DNA of 5,913 nucleotides from the NCBI GenBank assembly GCA_030642565.1, contig DAOWNM010000180.1, forward strand, positions 1 through 5,913. Reading direction: 5' to 3'. Under the pieces are notes generated by a model. It was not told where the DNA came from. It made no database searches and saw nothing but the letters and a program-made list of their open reading frames with translations. Source of the DNA: Bacteroidota bacterium. GTDB taxonomy: Bacteria > Bacteroidota > Bacteroidia > Bacteroidales > GCA-2748055. Shown here piece after piece: positions 1 through 5,913 of the stretch (position 1 is its first letter; each line of letters starts with the position of its first letter). Position numbers and translations under genes: made by a program.

Positions 1-1842
1 AGACCCGCTTTCAAATTATCATGGGGGGAGGCGGCCACACTGGCTGTTTTGCCCAATGCCCCTTCGCTTATCTATCCGGGGAAAAACCAGGAATTGTTGC
101 TTGCCAAACGAAACGGGTTGCTGGAAAAACTGGAAGAGAAAGGGCTTCTTGATCCCACCGGCTGTGACCTTGCTCGGTCGGAGCCCCTCCCCGTCAAACC
201 TCATCCGTTGCCCCAGATAACCCCCCACCTGCTTGACCGTGCCGAAAAGGATGGTTACCGGGGCAGGCGTGTTGTTACCAGTATTGACAGGGGGTTGCAG
301 GAGCGGCTGATTAACCTTGTGGAACGACACCATCAGCATCTGCAACAGAATGAGATTCACAATGCTGCAGTATTGATCATCCACATTCCAGAGCGAAAGG
401 TGATCGCTTACGTGGGGAACACCGCTTCCGGTGATGAGAGAAGTGGCCGTTTTGTGGATATCATTGGGGCACCCAGGAGTTCGGGAAGTATTCTGAAACC
501 GCTGCTCTATACCTTTATGCTCGATGAAGGGGAGATACTCCCTGACAACCTGGTGCCGGATATTCCCACCCACATCTCGGGGTACTCACCGTTGAATTTT
601 GACAGGAGCTACAGCGGCGCAGTACCCTCCGGCACAGCGCTTGTGAGGTCGCTGAACGTTCCGGCAGTGCGAATGCTTCGTCGCTATGGACTGGAGAAGT
701 TCCATTCAAAATTGCAGACCCTGGGGTTTTCCACCATTGGTCAGGGTCCCGGTCATTATGGACTGACCCTGATCCTGGGGGGAGCTGAGGTATGCCTGTG
801 GGACCTTTGCAGGGTCTATTCGGGAATGGCAGGCAGCCTCAATCACATCGAGGAATACGAATACAGGTACGATCCCGGGGAGTATGTTTCCCCCTCTTAT
901 ATTTCAGAGAATAGAGAATCCGACCCGGGAAATACCAACCGGACTCCCCATCTGAAAAGCAGTGGAATGATGAGTGCAGCGTCCATCTGGCAGTGTTTTG
1001 AAACCCTTACTGAACTTGAACGGCCTACCCAGGAGGGATCGTGGGAACAGTTCTCCTCATCCAAGACTATTGCATGGAAGACCGGTACCAGTTTTGGTTA
1101 CAGGGATGCATGGGCCATTGGATTGAATCCCGATTACCTGGTAGGTGTATGGGTGGGAAATGCAGATGGTGAGGGCCGGTCTGGGCTCACAGGGGTGAAT
1201 GTGGCAGCCCCGCTTATGTTTGATGCATTTGGATTGCTTCCCACTACGGCCTGGTTTGAACCTCCCTATGGTGAAATGACTGACATTGAAATATGTACCC
1301 GGAGCGGTTTCCGTGCAGGCCCGGATTGTGACGAGGTGGAGATCCGGATGGTACCGGAAGCCGGTGTAAAGATGGAAGCCTGTCCCTATCACCGGATCAT
1401 TCACCTAGACCAGCAGGAGCAGTTCAGGGTCCACAGCGATTGTTATGAAACAGATCAAATGGTCAACACCTCCTGGTTTCTGTTGCCTCCTGTGATGGAG
1501 TGGTATTACAAAAAGAAAGATCCCTATTACAATACCCTCCCGCCGTACAGGCCGGGATGTGAGGAGGGAAACGAACAACCCATGGAGATGATCTATCCCA
1601 AAGAAACCAGGCAGGTATTTATTCCCCGGGGACTGGATGGCCAGTTGAGCCGGGTGGTGTTTGAAGCGGCCCATCGCAAAACAGGTGCCACCATTCACTG
1701 GCACCTGGATAATCATTACCTGGGGGAGACTTCACTGATTCACCAGCTGGAGTTCCTGGCACCCGAAGGCATGCACACCCTCACCCTGGTGGATTCTGAT
1801 GGTAACATCCTGGAAAAGCATTTCGAGGTGGTGGAGAACTGA
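1..1842 (+). CDS. pbpC: Penicillin-binding protein 1C (bifunctional transglycosylase/transpeptidase), 5'-truncated by window edge
   Basis: Class A penicillin-binding protein that polymerises and cross-links peptidoglycan on the periplasmic side of the inner membrane. The frame is open from base 1 (613 residues visible). The first TTG (49) is only an internal Leu, because the preceding codons read LSWGEAATLAVLPNAP, a segment typical of the end of the GT51 glycosyltransferase domain. The membrane anchor and most of GT51 are therefore off the window. The transpeptidase domain spans about 270-1242: catalytic SxxK is SILK (Ser codon 487-489), SxN is SLN (649-657) and KTGTS lies at 1078-1092, so all three active-site motifs are intact. 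A linker with Cys codons at 1294, 1327, 1381, 1441 and 1558 follows, then a C-terminal domain (about 1588-1839) matching the PBP1C-specific BiPBP_C type, which separates it from PBP1A. In many genomes pbpC sits beside a bacterial alpha-2-macroglobulin gene; none is visible here, but the upstream side is cut off. Confidence 0.95.
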   Translation, partial: RPAFKLSWGEAATLAVLPNAPSLIYPGKNQELLLAKRNGLLEKLEEKGLLDPTGCDLARSEPLPVKPHPLPQITPHLLDRAEKDGYRGRRVVTSIDRGLQERLINLVERHHQHLQQNEIHNAAVLIIHIPERKVIAYVGNTASGDERSGRFVDIIGAPRSSGSILKPLLYTFMLDEGEILPDNLVPDIPTHISGYSPLNFDRSYSGAVPSGTALVRSLNVPAVRMLRRYGLEKFHSKLQTLGFSTIGQGPGHYGLTLILGGAEVCLWDLCRVYSGMAGSLNHIEEYEYRYDPGEYVSPSYISENRESDPGNTNRTPHLKSSGMMSAASIWQCFETLTELERPTQEGSWEQFSSSKTIAWKTGTSFGYRDAWAIGLNPDYLVGVWVGNADGEGRSGLTGVNVAAPLMFDAFGLLPTTAWFEPPYGEMTDIEICTRSGFRAGPDCDEVEIRMVPEAGVKMEACPYHRIIHLDQQEQFRVHSDCYETDQMVNTSWFLLPPVMEWYYKKKDPYYNTLPPYRPGCEEGNEQPMEMIYPKETRQVFIPRGLDGQLSRVVFEAAHRKTGATIHWHLDNHYLGETSLIHQLEFLAPEGMHTLTLVDSDGNILEKHFEVVEN

Positions 1843-1850
1843 GGCATACC

Positions 1851-2042
1851 GGAATCAGCTTTACAAATGCAAGATTTGAAGAGGCTATCGTTGAATTTGA
1901 AAAAGCGGGATTCAAGTTCTCTCACCTCATATTGCTTTCCCAAGAAAAAGCCATAAATTTATTTATCAAAAGAGGCTTGGGCGCTGTAATATGGAGAAAA
2001 AGAAGGCTGGTTTTCTTGAGGGAACTGTTTCGATCATTTTGA
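1851..2042 (+). pseudogene. Headless C-terminal coding fragment, family unknown
   Basis: Between pbpC and the CDF gene, the third forward frame is open from 1806 to the TGA at 2040-2042. From about 1851 it reads like real protein: an acidic amphipathic stretch (FEEAIVEFEKAGF), then LLSQEKAINLFIKR and a basic tail overlapping the first 52 bases of the CDF gene. There is no in-frame ATG or GTG, and the in-frame TTG codons fall too late to make a sensible start. The 5' end of the frame lies inside pbpC in a different frame. This is what one expects if the last 50-60 codons of a gene that once overlapped the CDF start were joined to the end of pbpC. The AINLFIKRG part faintly recalls the end of a GNAT acetyltransferase, but this is too weak to name it. 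The alternative is chance open reading in AT-rich non-coding DNA. Confidence 0.35.
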
Positions 2043-2866
2043 ATATTGGGTTATTTGCTATTAAATACTGGGCCGGGATTGTTTCAGGATCCATTGCCTT
2101 AATGGCCGATGCATGGCATACATTAACAGATTCGATTAGCTCTGTTGTGGTTATTTTCGGCGCAAAACTTGCATCGAAAAAGGCCGATAAAGATCACCCG
2201 TTTGGACATGGCAGATGGGAACTGATATCATCAATTATTATCGCCATCATTCTTGTTATGATTGCTTTTGGCTTCATTACTGATTCGATATCACATTTGA
2301 AAACAGAGGAATCTGCAAATTTCGGTACCCTGGCTATCGTTGTTACTGTTGTATCTATCGTTGTTAAGGAGCTGATGGCTCAATATGCATTTTTCCTTGG
2401 CAGGAGATCGGGTAGTTTAACGGTGAAAGCCGATGGCTGGCATCACAGAACCGATGCCATATCCTCTCTGGTTATTCTGATCGGTATTCTGTTAAAAGAC
2501 TATTTTTGGTGGATTGATGGTGTACTGGGGATTGTTGTTTCAATTCTGCTTCTCTATGCAGCCTATAAAATTTTGATAGAAGCGGTCGATAAAATCCTTG
2601 GGGAAGAGCCGGGTGAAGAGCTCATTCAGGAAATCCATACTCTTATCAGGACCCTCTATGATTATGACCTCTATCCCCATCATTTTCATATTCATAATTA
2701 TATCTCCAGCAAAGAGTTAACTTTTCATATCAAGATTCAGAACAGCATTTCGGTTGAAGAGGGGCATGCCATTGCTACTACCATAGAGGAATTGATTGAT
2801 GAGAAATTATCAGTAAGGTCAACGATTCATCTGGAGCCAATCGATTTTGCACATAAGAATGACTAA
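1991..2866 (+). CDS. Cation diffusion facilitator (CDF/SLC30) family metal exporter, probably zinc or iron
   Basis: Inner-membrane proton-coupled antiporter that exports divalent metal from the cytoplasm; 291 residues, the usual full length. Six membrane segments are visible at about 11-30, 38-58, 78-100, 112-135, 155-170 and 174-193. The transport site is of the HD-HD type: H43 and D47 in segment 2 (ADAWHTLTD) and H151 and D155 at the start of segment 5 (ADGWHHRTD), corresponding to D45/D49/H153/D157 of E. coli YiiP. The DKDHPFGHG loop (D66, H69, H73) matches YiiP site B. The C-terminal cytoplasmic dimerisation domain (about 200-291) is present, with a His cluster at 230-235 (HHFHIH) and H246, H259 and H280 near the YiiP regulatory-site positions. 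In characterised CDFs, HD-HD sites often favour zinc, but the metal is not proven here. The ATG start at 1991 has only a weak AGAGG (1971-1975) 15 bases upstream. The gene is much richer in AT than its neighbours. Confidence 0.93.
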   Translation: MEKKKAGFLEGTVSIILNIGLFAIKYWAGIVSGSIALMADAWHTLTDSISSVVVIFGAKLASKKADKDHPFGHGRWELISSIIIAIILVMIAFGFITDSISHLKTEESANFGTLAIVVTVVSIVVKELMAQYAFFLGRRSGSLTVKADGWHHRTDAISSLVILIGILLKDYFWWIDGVLGIVVSILLLYAAYKILIEAVDKILGEEPGEELIQEIHTLIRTLYDYDLYPHHFHIHNYISSKELTFHIKIQNSISVEEGHAIATTIEELIDEKLSVRSTIHLEPIDFAHKND

Positions 2867-2891
2867 ATTCCTGTTCTTTTGCTTTGACGAG

Positions 2892-3608
2892 ATGACTTAT
2901 TCGACCCGATTGGTATATCTGATTTTCCTGATGGTTCTGACTCTGCTGTTTCCGGGAAGTTTGTGCGGCCAGGGGGGCTTTGTGGAACGGGTCGACCAGG
3001 CCTTTGGGAGTAACCAGGAGTTGGTAAACGGAATCCAGTTCAGCAATCAGTATATCCGGTCGGAAGGTCATCCTTACTGGATGGATGGGCGGTTCCGGAC
3101 CGGTTCGGTTTGCATCAACGATCAGTGGTACGAGCCGGTAAAGCTTCGTTATAACCTCTATTCCCAGAAGCTCGAATTGGAATACTTTACGCCGGAGGGA
3201 CACCTGAACCAGATCATGACGGTGCCAGAATATATTACTGCTTTTTTTCTGGAGGGCTATGCGTTCAGGCGTGTGAAGATCGGGGAGGAGGCACCGGCCT
3301 TTTATCAGGTGGTCTCCTCGGGAGGCACCACCTGCTATATAGGGTGGAGCAGGGATCTGTTGGGGAGTAAGTCCTCCGGGACCAGCTTTGGTCCGATCGT
3401 CCGTGAGTACTGGATGCAACAGGGGGAGCGATTGATCTGTTTTAAGGACCAGAAAAGTTATGTACGTGCTTTCCCTAAGGAACAGAAGAGGGCTTTTAAA
3501 AAGCTGCTGAAACAACTGGATTTTTATTTTCAGAGTGCCACCACCGGGGAGATGGTGGAGATGCTTGTGGCAACCATCCGGCTCCTTGAAGAAGGGGAGG
3601 AGCCATGA
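2892..3608 (+). CDS. Secreted protein of unknown function, coupled to the TonB receptor gene
   Basis: 238 residues from the ATG at 2892. I do not recognise a named family. The N-terminus is a clear Sec signal peptide: a basic residue at position 6, then a hydrophobic run ending in FPGSLCGQ, with cleavage expected around residues 24-27. The Cys there lacks a proper lipobox, so a lipoprotein is unlikely. The mature part is soluble and aromatic-rich: NGIQFSN, a GHPYW motif (about 60-64), then a probably beta-rich stretch including WYEPVKLRYNLY. It ends with a basic helical segment (AFPKEQKRAFKKLLKQLDFYF) and an acidic tail. That order resembles many uncharacterised periplasmic or outer-envelope proteins of Bacteroidota (from memory, not searched). 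Earlier in-frame starts exist at ATG 2859 and TTG 2847, both overlapping the CDF gene, but they place Asp and Glu before the signal peptide and are less likely. The stop overlaps the receptor start (ATGA), implying co-expression. Confidence 0.8.
   Translation: MTYSTRLVYLIFLMVLTLLFPGSLCGQGGFVERVDQAFGSNQELVNGIQFSNQYIRSEGHPYWMDGRFRTGSVCINDQWYEPVKLRYNLYSQKLELEYFTPEGHLNQIMTVPEYITAFFLEGYAFRRVKIGEEAPAFYQVVSSGGTTCYIGWSRDLLGSKSSGTSFGPIVREYWMQQGERLICFKDQKSYVRAFPKEQKRAFKKLLKQLDFYFQSATTGEMVEMLVATIRLLEEGEEP
3592..3608 (+). promoter_or_regulatory. Strong Shine-Dalgarno and ATGA stop-start overlap
   Basis: The purine run AAGGGGAGGAG at 3592-3602 lies immediately before the receptor ATG (3605-3607), at a spacing suitable for ribosome binding. 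The TGA of the upstream gene (3606-3608) overlaps that ATG. This arrangement fixes the receptor start and suggests translational coupling, so the secreted protein and the receptor should be made together. Confidence 0.8.
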
Positions 3609-5913
3609 GACGGAGTACTTTTATGACCCTGCTTATTTTGTTGGCCTTCCTGCAGGGCTTGAGTGGCCAGGAAGCGGCGCTCACCTTCAGTGGTCAATTT
3701 GAGGAGACTCCCTTTGTGGAGTTTGCGGAAGCGATTGAGGCACAAACCGGAACGACCTTTTACTATCGCGCCTCCTGGGTCCGGGATCTTCATGTGACCC
3801 TTTCGGGTAGGGACCTCTCCCTGCTTTCGGTCCTGGATTCCATCCTTGGATCTGCTGGGCTGAACTACTATCTGGACGATTGGAACCATCTGTTTCTGAC
3901 GAATAGTGCCATGCTGATTGATGGGCTGCCGGAATATGAAGGTGCGAAAGAGACGACATTCCCAGAGGAAGGAGATAAGTTGGAGAGAGGGGAGAGGGAA
4001 CTCACTTCGGCCGAGCTGAAGTACATTAATGGACGGAGGGTGAGGGTACTGGAGGAGATCCATGTAGGATCGGCCGAACAGGCCATACCTGGAAGGAAGG
4101 TTCTGATCAGCGGGCAGATCCATGACGAGGAGAGTGGGGAGCCTCTGGTGGGTGTCACCGTTTACATGGAAGCCATTAATAAAGGGGCCTCCACTGCTGC
4201 GGATGGGCGCTTTCACTTCTTGCTCGCTCCCGGAACTTATGGGGTGGTGTGCCAGAGCATGGGCATGGAATCGCTGCAATTTACCCTGATGGTGCATTCT
4301 GGCGGGGAGCTGGAACTGGATATGAGGCGAACCCTGATTCCGCTGGATGAAGTAGTAGTTACGGCCGGCCGGCACGATCATGTGAGCGGCAATCAGATGG
4401 GCTATGAGCGGCTCAACTATAATGTGTTGAAGCAAGTTCCCCTCATCATGGGCGAAAGGGATATTCTAAATGTGGTGAAGTTGCTACCTGGTGTACAGAG
4501 TGTGGGGGAGGGCTCGTCCGGATTTAATGTACGTGGTAGCGGGGCGGATCAGAACATGATTTATATCAATAAGGTCCCGGTATATAACAGCGCTCACCTG
4601 TTTGGTTTTTTTACGGCCATCAGCCCGGAAATTGTGAAGGACTTCAGCCTGTATAAAAGCAACCTTCCGGCCTCCTTCGGGGGCAGGTTGGCCTCCTTTT
4701 TTGACATCCAGACCAGGCAGGGAAACATGAAACGTTTGTCGGCACGGGCAGGGATCAGTTCGGTTTCGGCCTATGCGGCCGTGGAAGGACCCCTGAAGAA
4801 GGACAAAAGTTCCGTTGCCCTGAGCCTGCGATCCACCTATTCGGACTGGATCCTGAAACTGATGGAAGATCCCCAGCTCAGAAACAGTGAAGCCGGATTC
4901 AGCGATGCGAGCGGGGTCTATACCCTGAAAGCCAGCGACAGGACCCGCCTGAAGGTGTTCGGTTATTTGAGCAGGGATCGCTTCAAACTGGGTACTGTTC
5001 AGGCATATGCCTATGGCAACCTCGGGGCGGCCGTGGATTTGCGCCATCGCTTCAATCAGCAGATCAACGGGAACCTGGCATTGATTTACAGCCGCTACCA
5101 TTTCAGGAACCAGGATACTCAATTACAAACGGCCGGATATGAGCATGCCACTTATATCAAGCACTATGAGCTTAAATCTGATTTCGAGTGGCTGTCGCTG
5201 GGTAGGCATAAACTGACTTTCGGGGGCAGTGGGATCTATTACCGGCTGGACCGGGGTTCCATTGAGCCCTATGGAGCGACCTCTCTGAGGGAGCCGCTGG
5301 ATCTGGGCCTGGAAAATGGCGTGGAGACCGCCCTCTACATGGCTGATGAGTTGACACTGACGGACCGTCTGAAAGTCTACACCGGGTTGCGTTTCTCCAG
5401 CTTCTTTTCTCTGGGGCCATCTGATGTAAGGACCTACACGCCGGGGATGCCACCTGTGGAGGAGAACATCAGGGACACCCTGAGCTTTGGGCGGGGAGAA
5501 CTTAGCCGGGCCTATGCCGGACTGGAACCCCGGCTGAACCTGAGGTATCTGCTTACCGATCAGTCTTCCCTGAAATTCTCCTACAACCGTGGATACCAGT
5601 ATCTGTTTGTGCTGAGTAACACGGTGGCCATGGCGCCCACGGACCAATGGAAGCTTGTTGACTATCATATTGCACCGCAGTTCCTGGACCAGTTATCAGC
5701 CGGTTATTATACAGACTTCCCCGGGGTGGGACTGAGCACCTCTGTGGAGCTTTATCGCAAATGGGGGCACCGGATTGTGGAGTATCGCGATGGTGCCAGT
5801 TTTACGGAGAGTCCCTATGTGGAAAGTACAACCCTTCAGGGGAAGCAGAAAGCCTACGGGGTGGAGACCATGATCCGGAGAGATGCCGGTGGACTGAATG
5901 GCTGGTTGTCCTA
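3605..5913 (+). CDS. STN-domain TonB-dependent outer-membrane receptor, 3'-truncated by window edge
   Basis: Outer-membrane beta-barrel transporter energised by TonB/ExbBD; 769 codons are visible and the frame is still open at the right edge. Domains in order: a signal peptide (1 to about 21, ending LSGQ); an STN domain (about 25-105, starting at ETPFVEF and ending HLFLTN); a charged linker (about 106-165); a carboxypeptidase-regulatory-like beta domain (about 166-245, with SGEPLVGVTVY and a GTYGVV strand); a TonB-box-like LDEVVVTAG (247-255); a plug (about 270-372) with LPGVQSVGEGSSGFNVRG, a DQN triad (315-317), HLFGFF and FGGRLASFFD; then barrel strands, including RSTYSDWILK. It belongs to the Bacteroidota receptor type with the GEGSSGFNVRG signature; its plug has RGSGADQN where RGGSADQN is more usual. 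The barrel lacks its C-terminal strands only because of the window edge. STN domains usually contact an anti-sigma factor such as FecR, but none is visible. The substrate is unknown: siderophore, metal, glycan and peptide are all possible. Confidence 0.93.
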   Translation, partial: MRRSTFMTLLILLAFLQGLSGQEAALTFSGQFEETPFVEFAEAIEAQTGTTFYYRASWVRDLHVTLSGRDLSLLSVLDSILGSAGLNYYLDDWNHLFLTNSAMLIDGLPEYEGAKETTFPEEGDKLERGERELTSAELKYINGRRVRVLEEIHVGSAEQAIPGRKVLISGQIHDEESGEPLVGVTVYMEAINKGASTAADGRFHFLLAPGTYGVVCQSMGMESLQFTLMVHSGGELELDMRRTLIPLDEVVVTAGRHDHVSGNQMGYERLNYNVLKQVPLIMGERDILNVVKLLPGVQSVGEGSSGFNVRGSGADQNMIYINKVPVYNSAHLFGFFTAISPEIVKDFSLYKSNLPASFGGRLASFFDIQTRQGNMKRLSARAGISSVSAYAAVEGPLKKDKSSVALSLRSTYSDWILKLMEDPQLRNSEAGFSDASGVYTLKASDRTRLKVFGYLSRDRFKLGTVQAYAYGNLGAAVDLRHRFNQQINGNLALIYSRYHFRNQDTQLQTAGYEHATYIKHYELKSDFEWLSLGRHKLTFGGSGIYYRLDRGSIEPYGATSLREPLDLGLENGVETALYMADELTLTDRLKVYTGLRFSSFFSLGPSDVRTYTPGMPPVEENIRDTLSFGRGELSRAYAGLEPRLNLRYLLTDQSSLKFSYNRGYQYLFVLSNTVAMAPTDQWKLVDYHIAPQFLDQLSAGYYTDFPGVGLSTSVELYRKWGHRIVEYRDGASFTESPYVESTTLQGKQKAYGVETMIRRDAGGLNGWLS

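Larger units (their letters stand above)
1843..2880. other. AT-rich segment, likely acquired or rearranged
   Basis: Composition changes almost exactly at the pbpC stop codon. Five 60-base rows counted inside the CDF gene (starting at 2041, 2101, 2221, 2341 and 2521) give 112 G+C of 300, about 37 percent. The two rows of spacer at 1861-1980 give 40 of 120, about 33 percent. Eleven rows sampled in pbpC and the receptor gene range from 27 to 38 G+C per 60 (45-63 percent). The segment holds the CDF exporter and an orphan coding fragment. No transposase, inverted repeats or flanking direct repeats were seen by eye, so the mechanism of arrival is unknown. The right boundary is approximate, since composition recovers gradually after about 2880. 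Confidence 0.6.

Noticed and set aside
19..573. Long minus-strand open frame opposite pbpC
   Set aside because: It lies wholly opposite pbpC, whose frame has intact catalytic motifs. The translation has no recognisable motif, so it is a shadow of GC-rich coding DNA.
1867..1956. Small ATG-started frame in the spacer (MQDLKRLS...)
   Set aside because: It is only 29 codons of basic, Ser-rich sequence with no ribosome-binding site. The overlapping third frame looks much more protein-like.
1843..1990. Possible terminator or promoter between pbpC and the CDF gene
   Set aside because: I found no GC-rich hairpin followed by a T run and no clear TAnnTTTG element at a suitable spacing, so neither can be supported by eye.
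2778..3515. 245-codon minus-strand open frame opposite the CDF end and the secreted-protein gene
   Set aside because: It crosses the boundary between two well-supported plus-strand genes and shows no domain features, whereas the plus strand has a signal peptide and a coupled stop-start.
4360..4374. GGCCGGCC palindrome in the receptor gene
   Set aside because: It is a short GC palindrome inside codons for TAGR just after the TonB-box-like segment, expected in GC-rich coding DNA and with no sign of a regulatory role.
3530..5668. Several minus-strand open frames opposite the TonB receptor
   Set aside because: The receptor frame is continuous, with STN, plug and barrel motifs. The opposite frames are Pro/His/Gln-rich shadow translations with no coherent family features.

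Overview
The window looks like chromosomal DNA from a member of the Bacteroidota. The main evidence is the large TonB-dependent receptor with an N-terminal STN domain and a carboxypeptidase-regulatory-like domain ahead of the plug, a combination typical of that phylum. The PBP1C tail, with its Cys-containing linker and the WFLLPPVMEWYYK segment, also resembles Bacteroidota versions. All supported genes lie on the + strand. Base composition is moderately GC-rich except for one AT-rich stretch in the middle.

Layout: (1) 1-1842 is the 3' part of pbpC, a bifunctional class A penicillin-binding protein; its start lies to the left of the window. (2) 1843-1990 is a 148-base AT-rich spacer carrying what looks like the headless C-terminal end of an unidentified protein. 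(3) 1991-2866 is a complete cation diffusion facilitator (CDF) metal exporter, also AT-rich. (4) 2892-3608 is a complete secreted protein of unknown function. (5) 3605-5913 is an STN-type TonB-dependent outer-membrane receptor that runs off the right edge.

The last two genes overlap by four bases (ATGA) behind a strong Shine-Dalgarno sequence. They are almost certainly one transcriptional unit, probably an outer-envelope uptake or sensing pair whose substrate cannot be read from the sequence. The CDF exporter and the fragment before it differ sharply in base composition from both flanks, so the simplest reading is a small acquired or rearranged segment between pbpC and the receptor pair. There is no stretch over 300 bases without a gene, and I see no RNA gene, CRISPR array, insertion sequence or convincing terminator. 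Nothing here amounts to a clearly new system. The points most worth a second look are the AT-rich island with its orphan coding fragment and the unknown secreted partner of the STN receptor.
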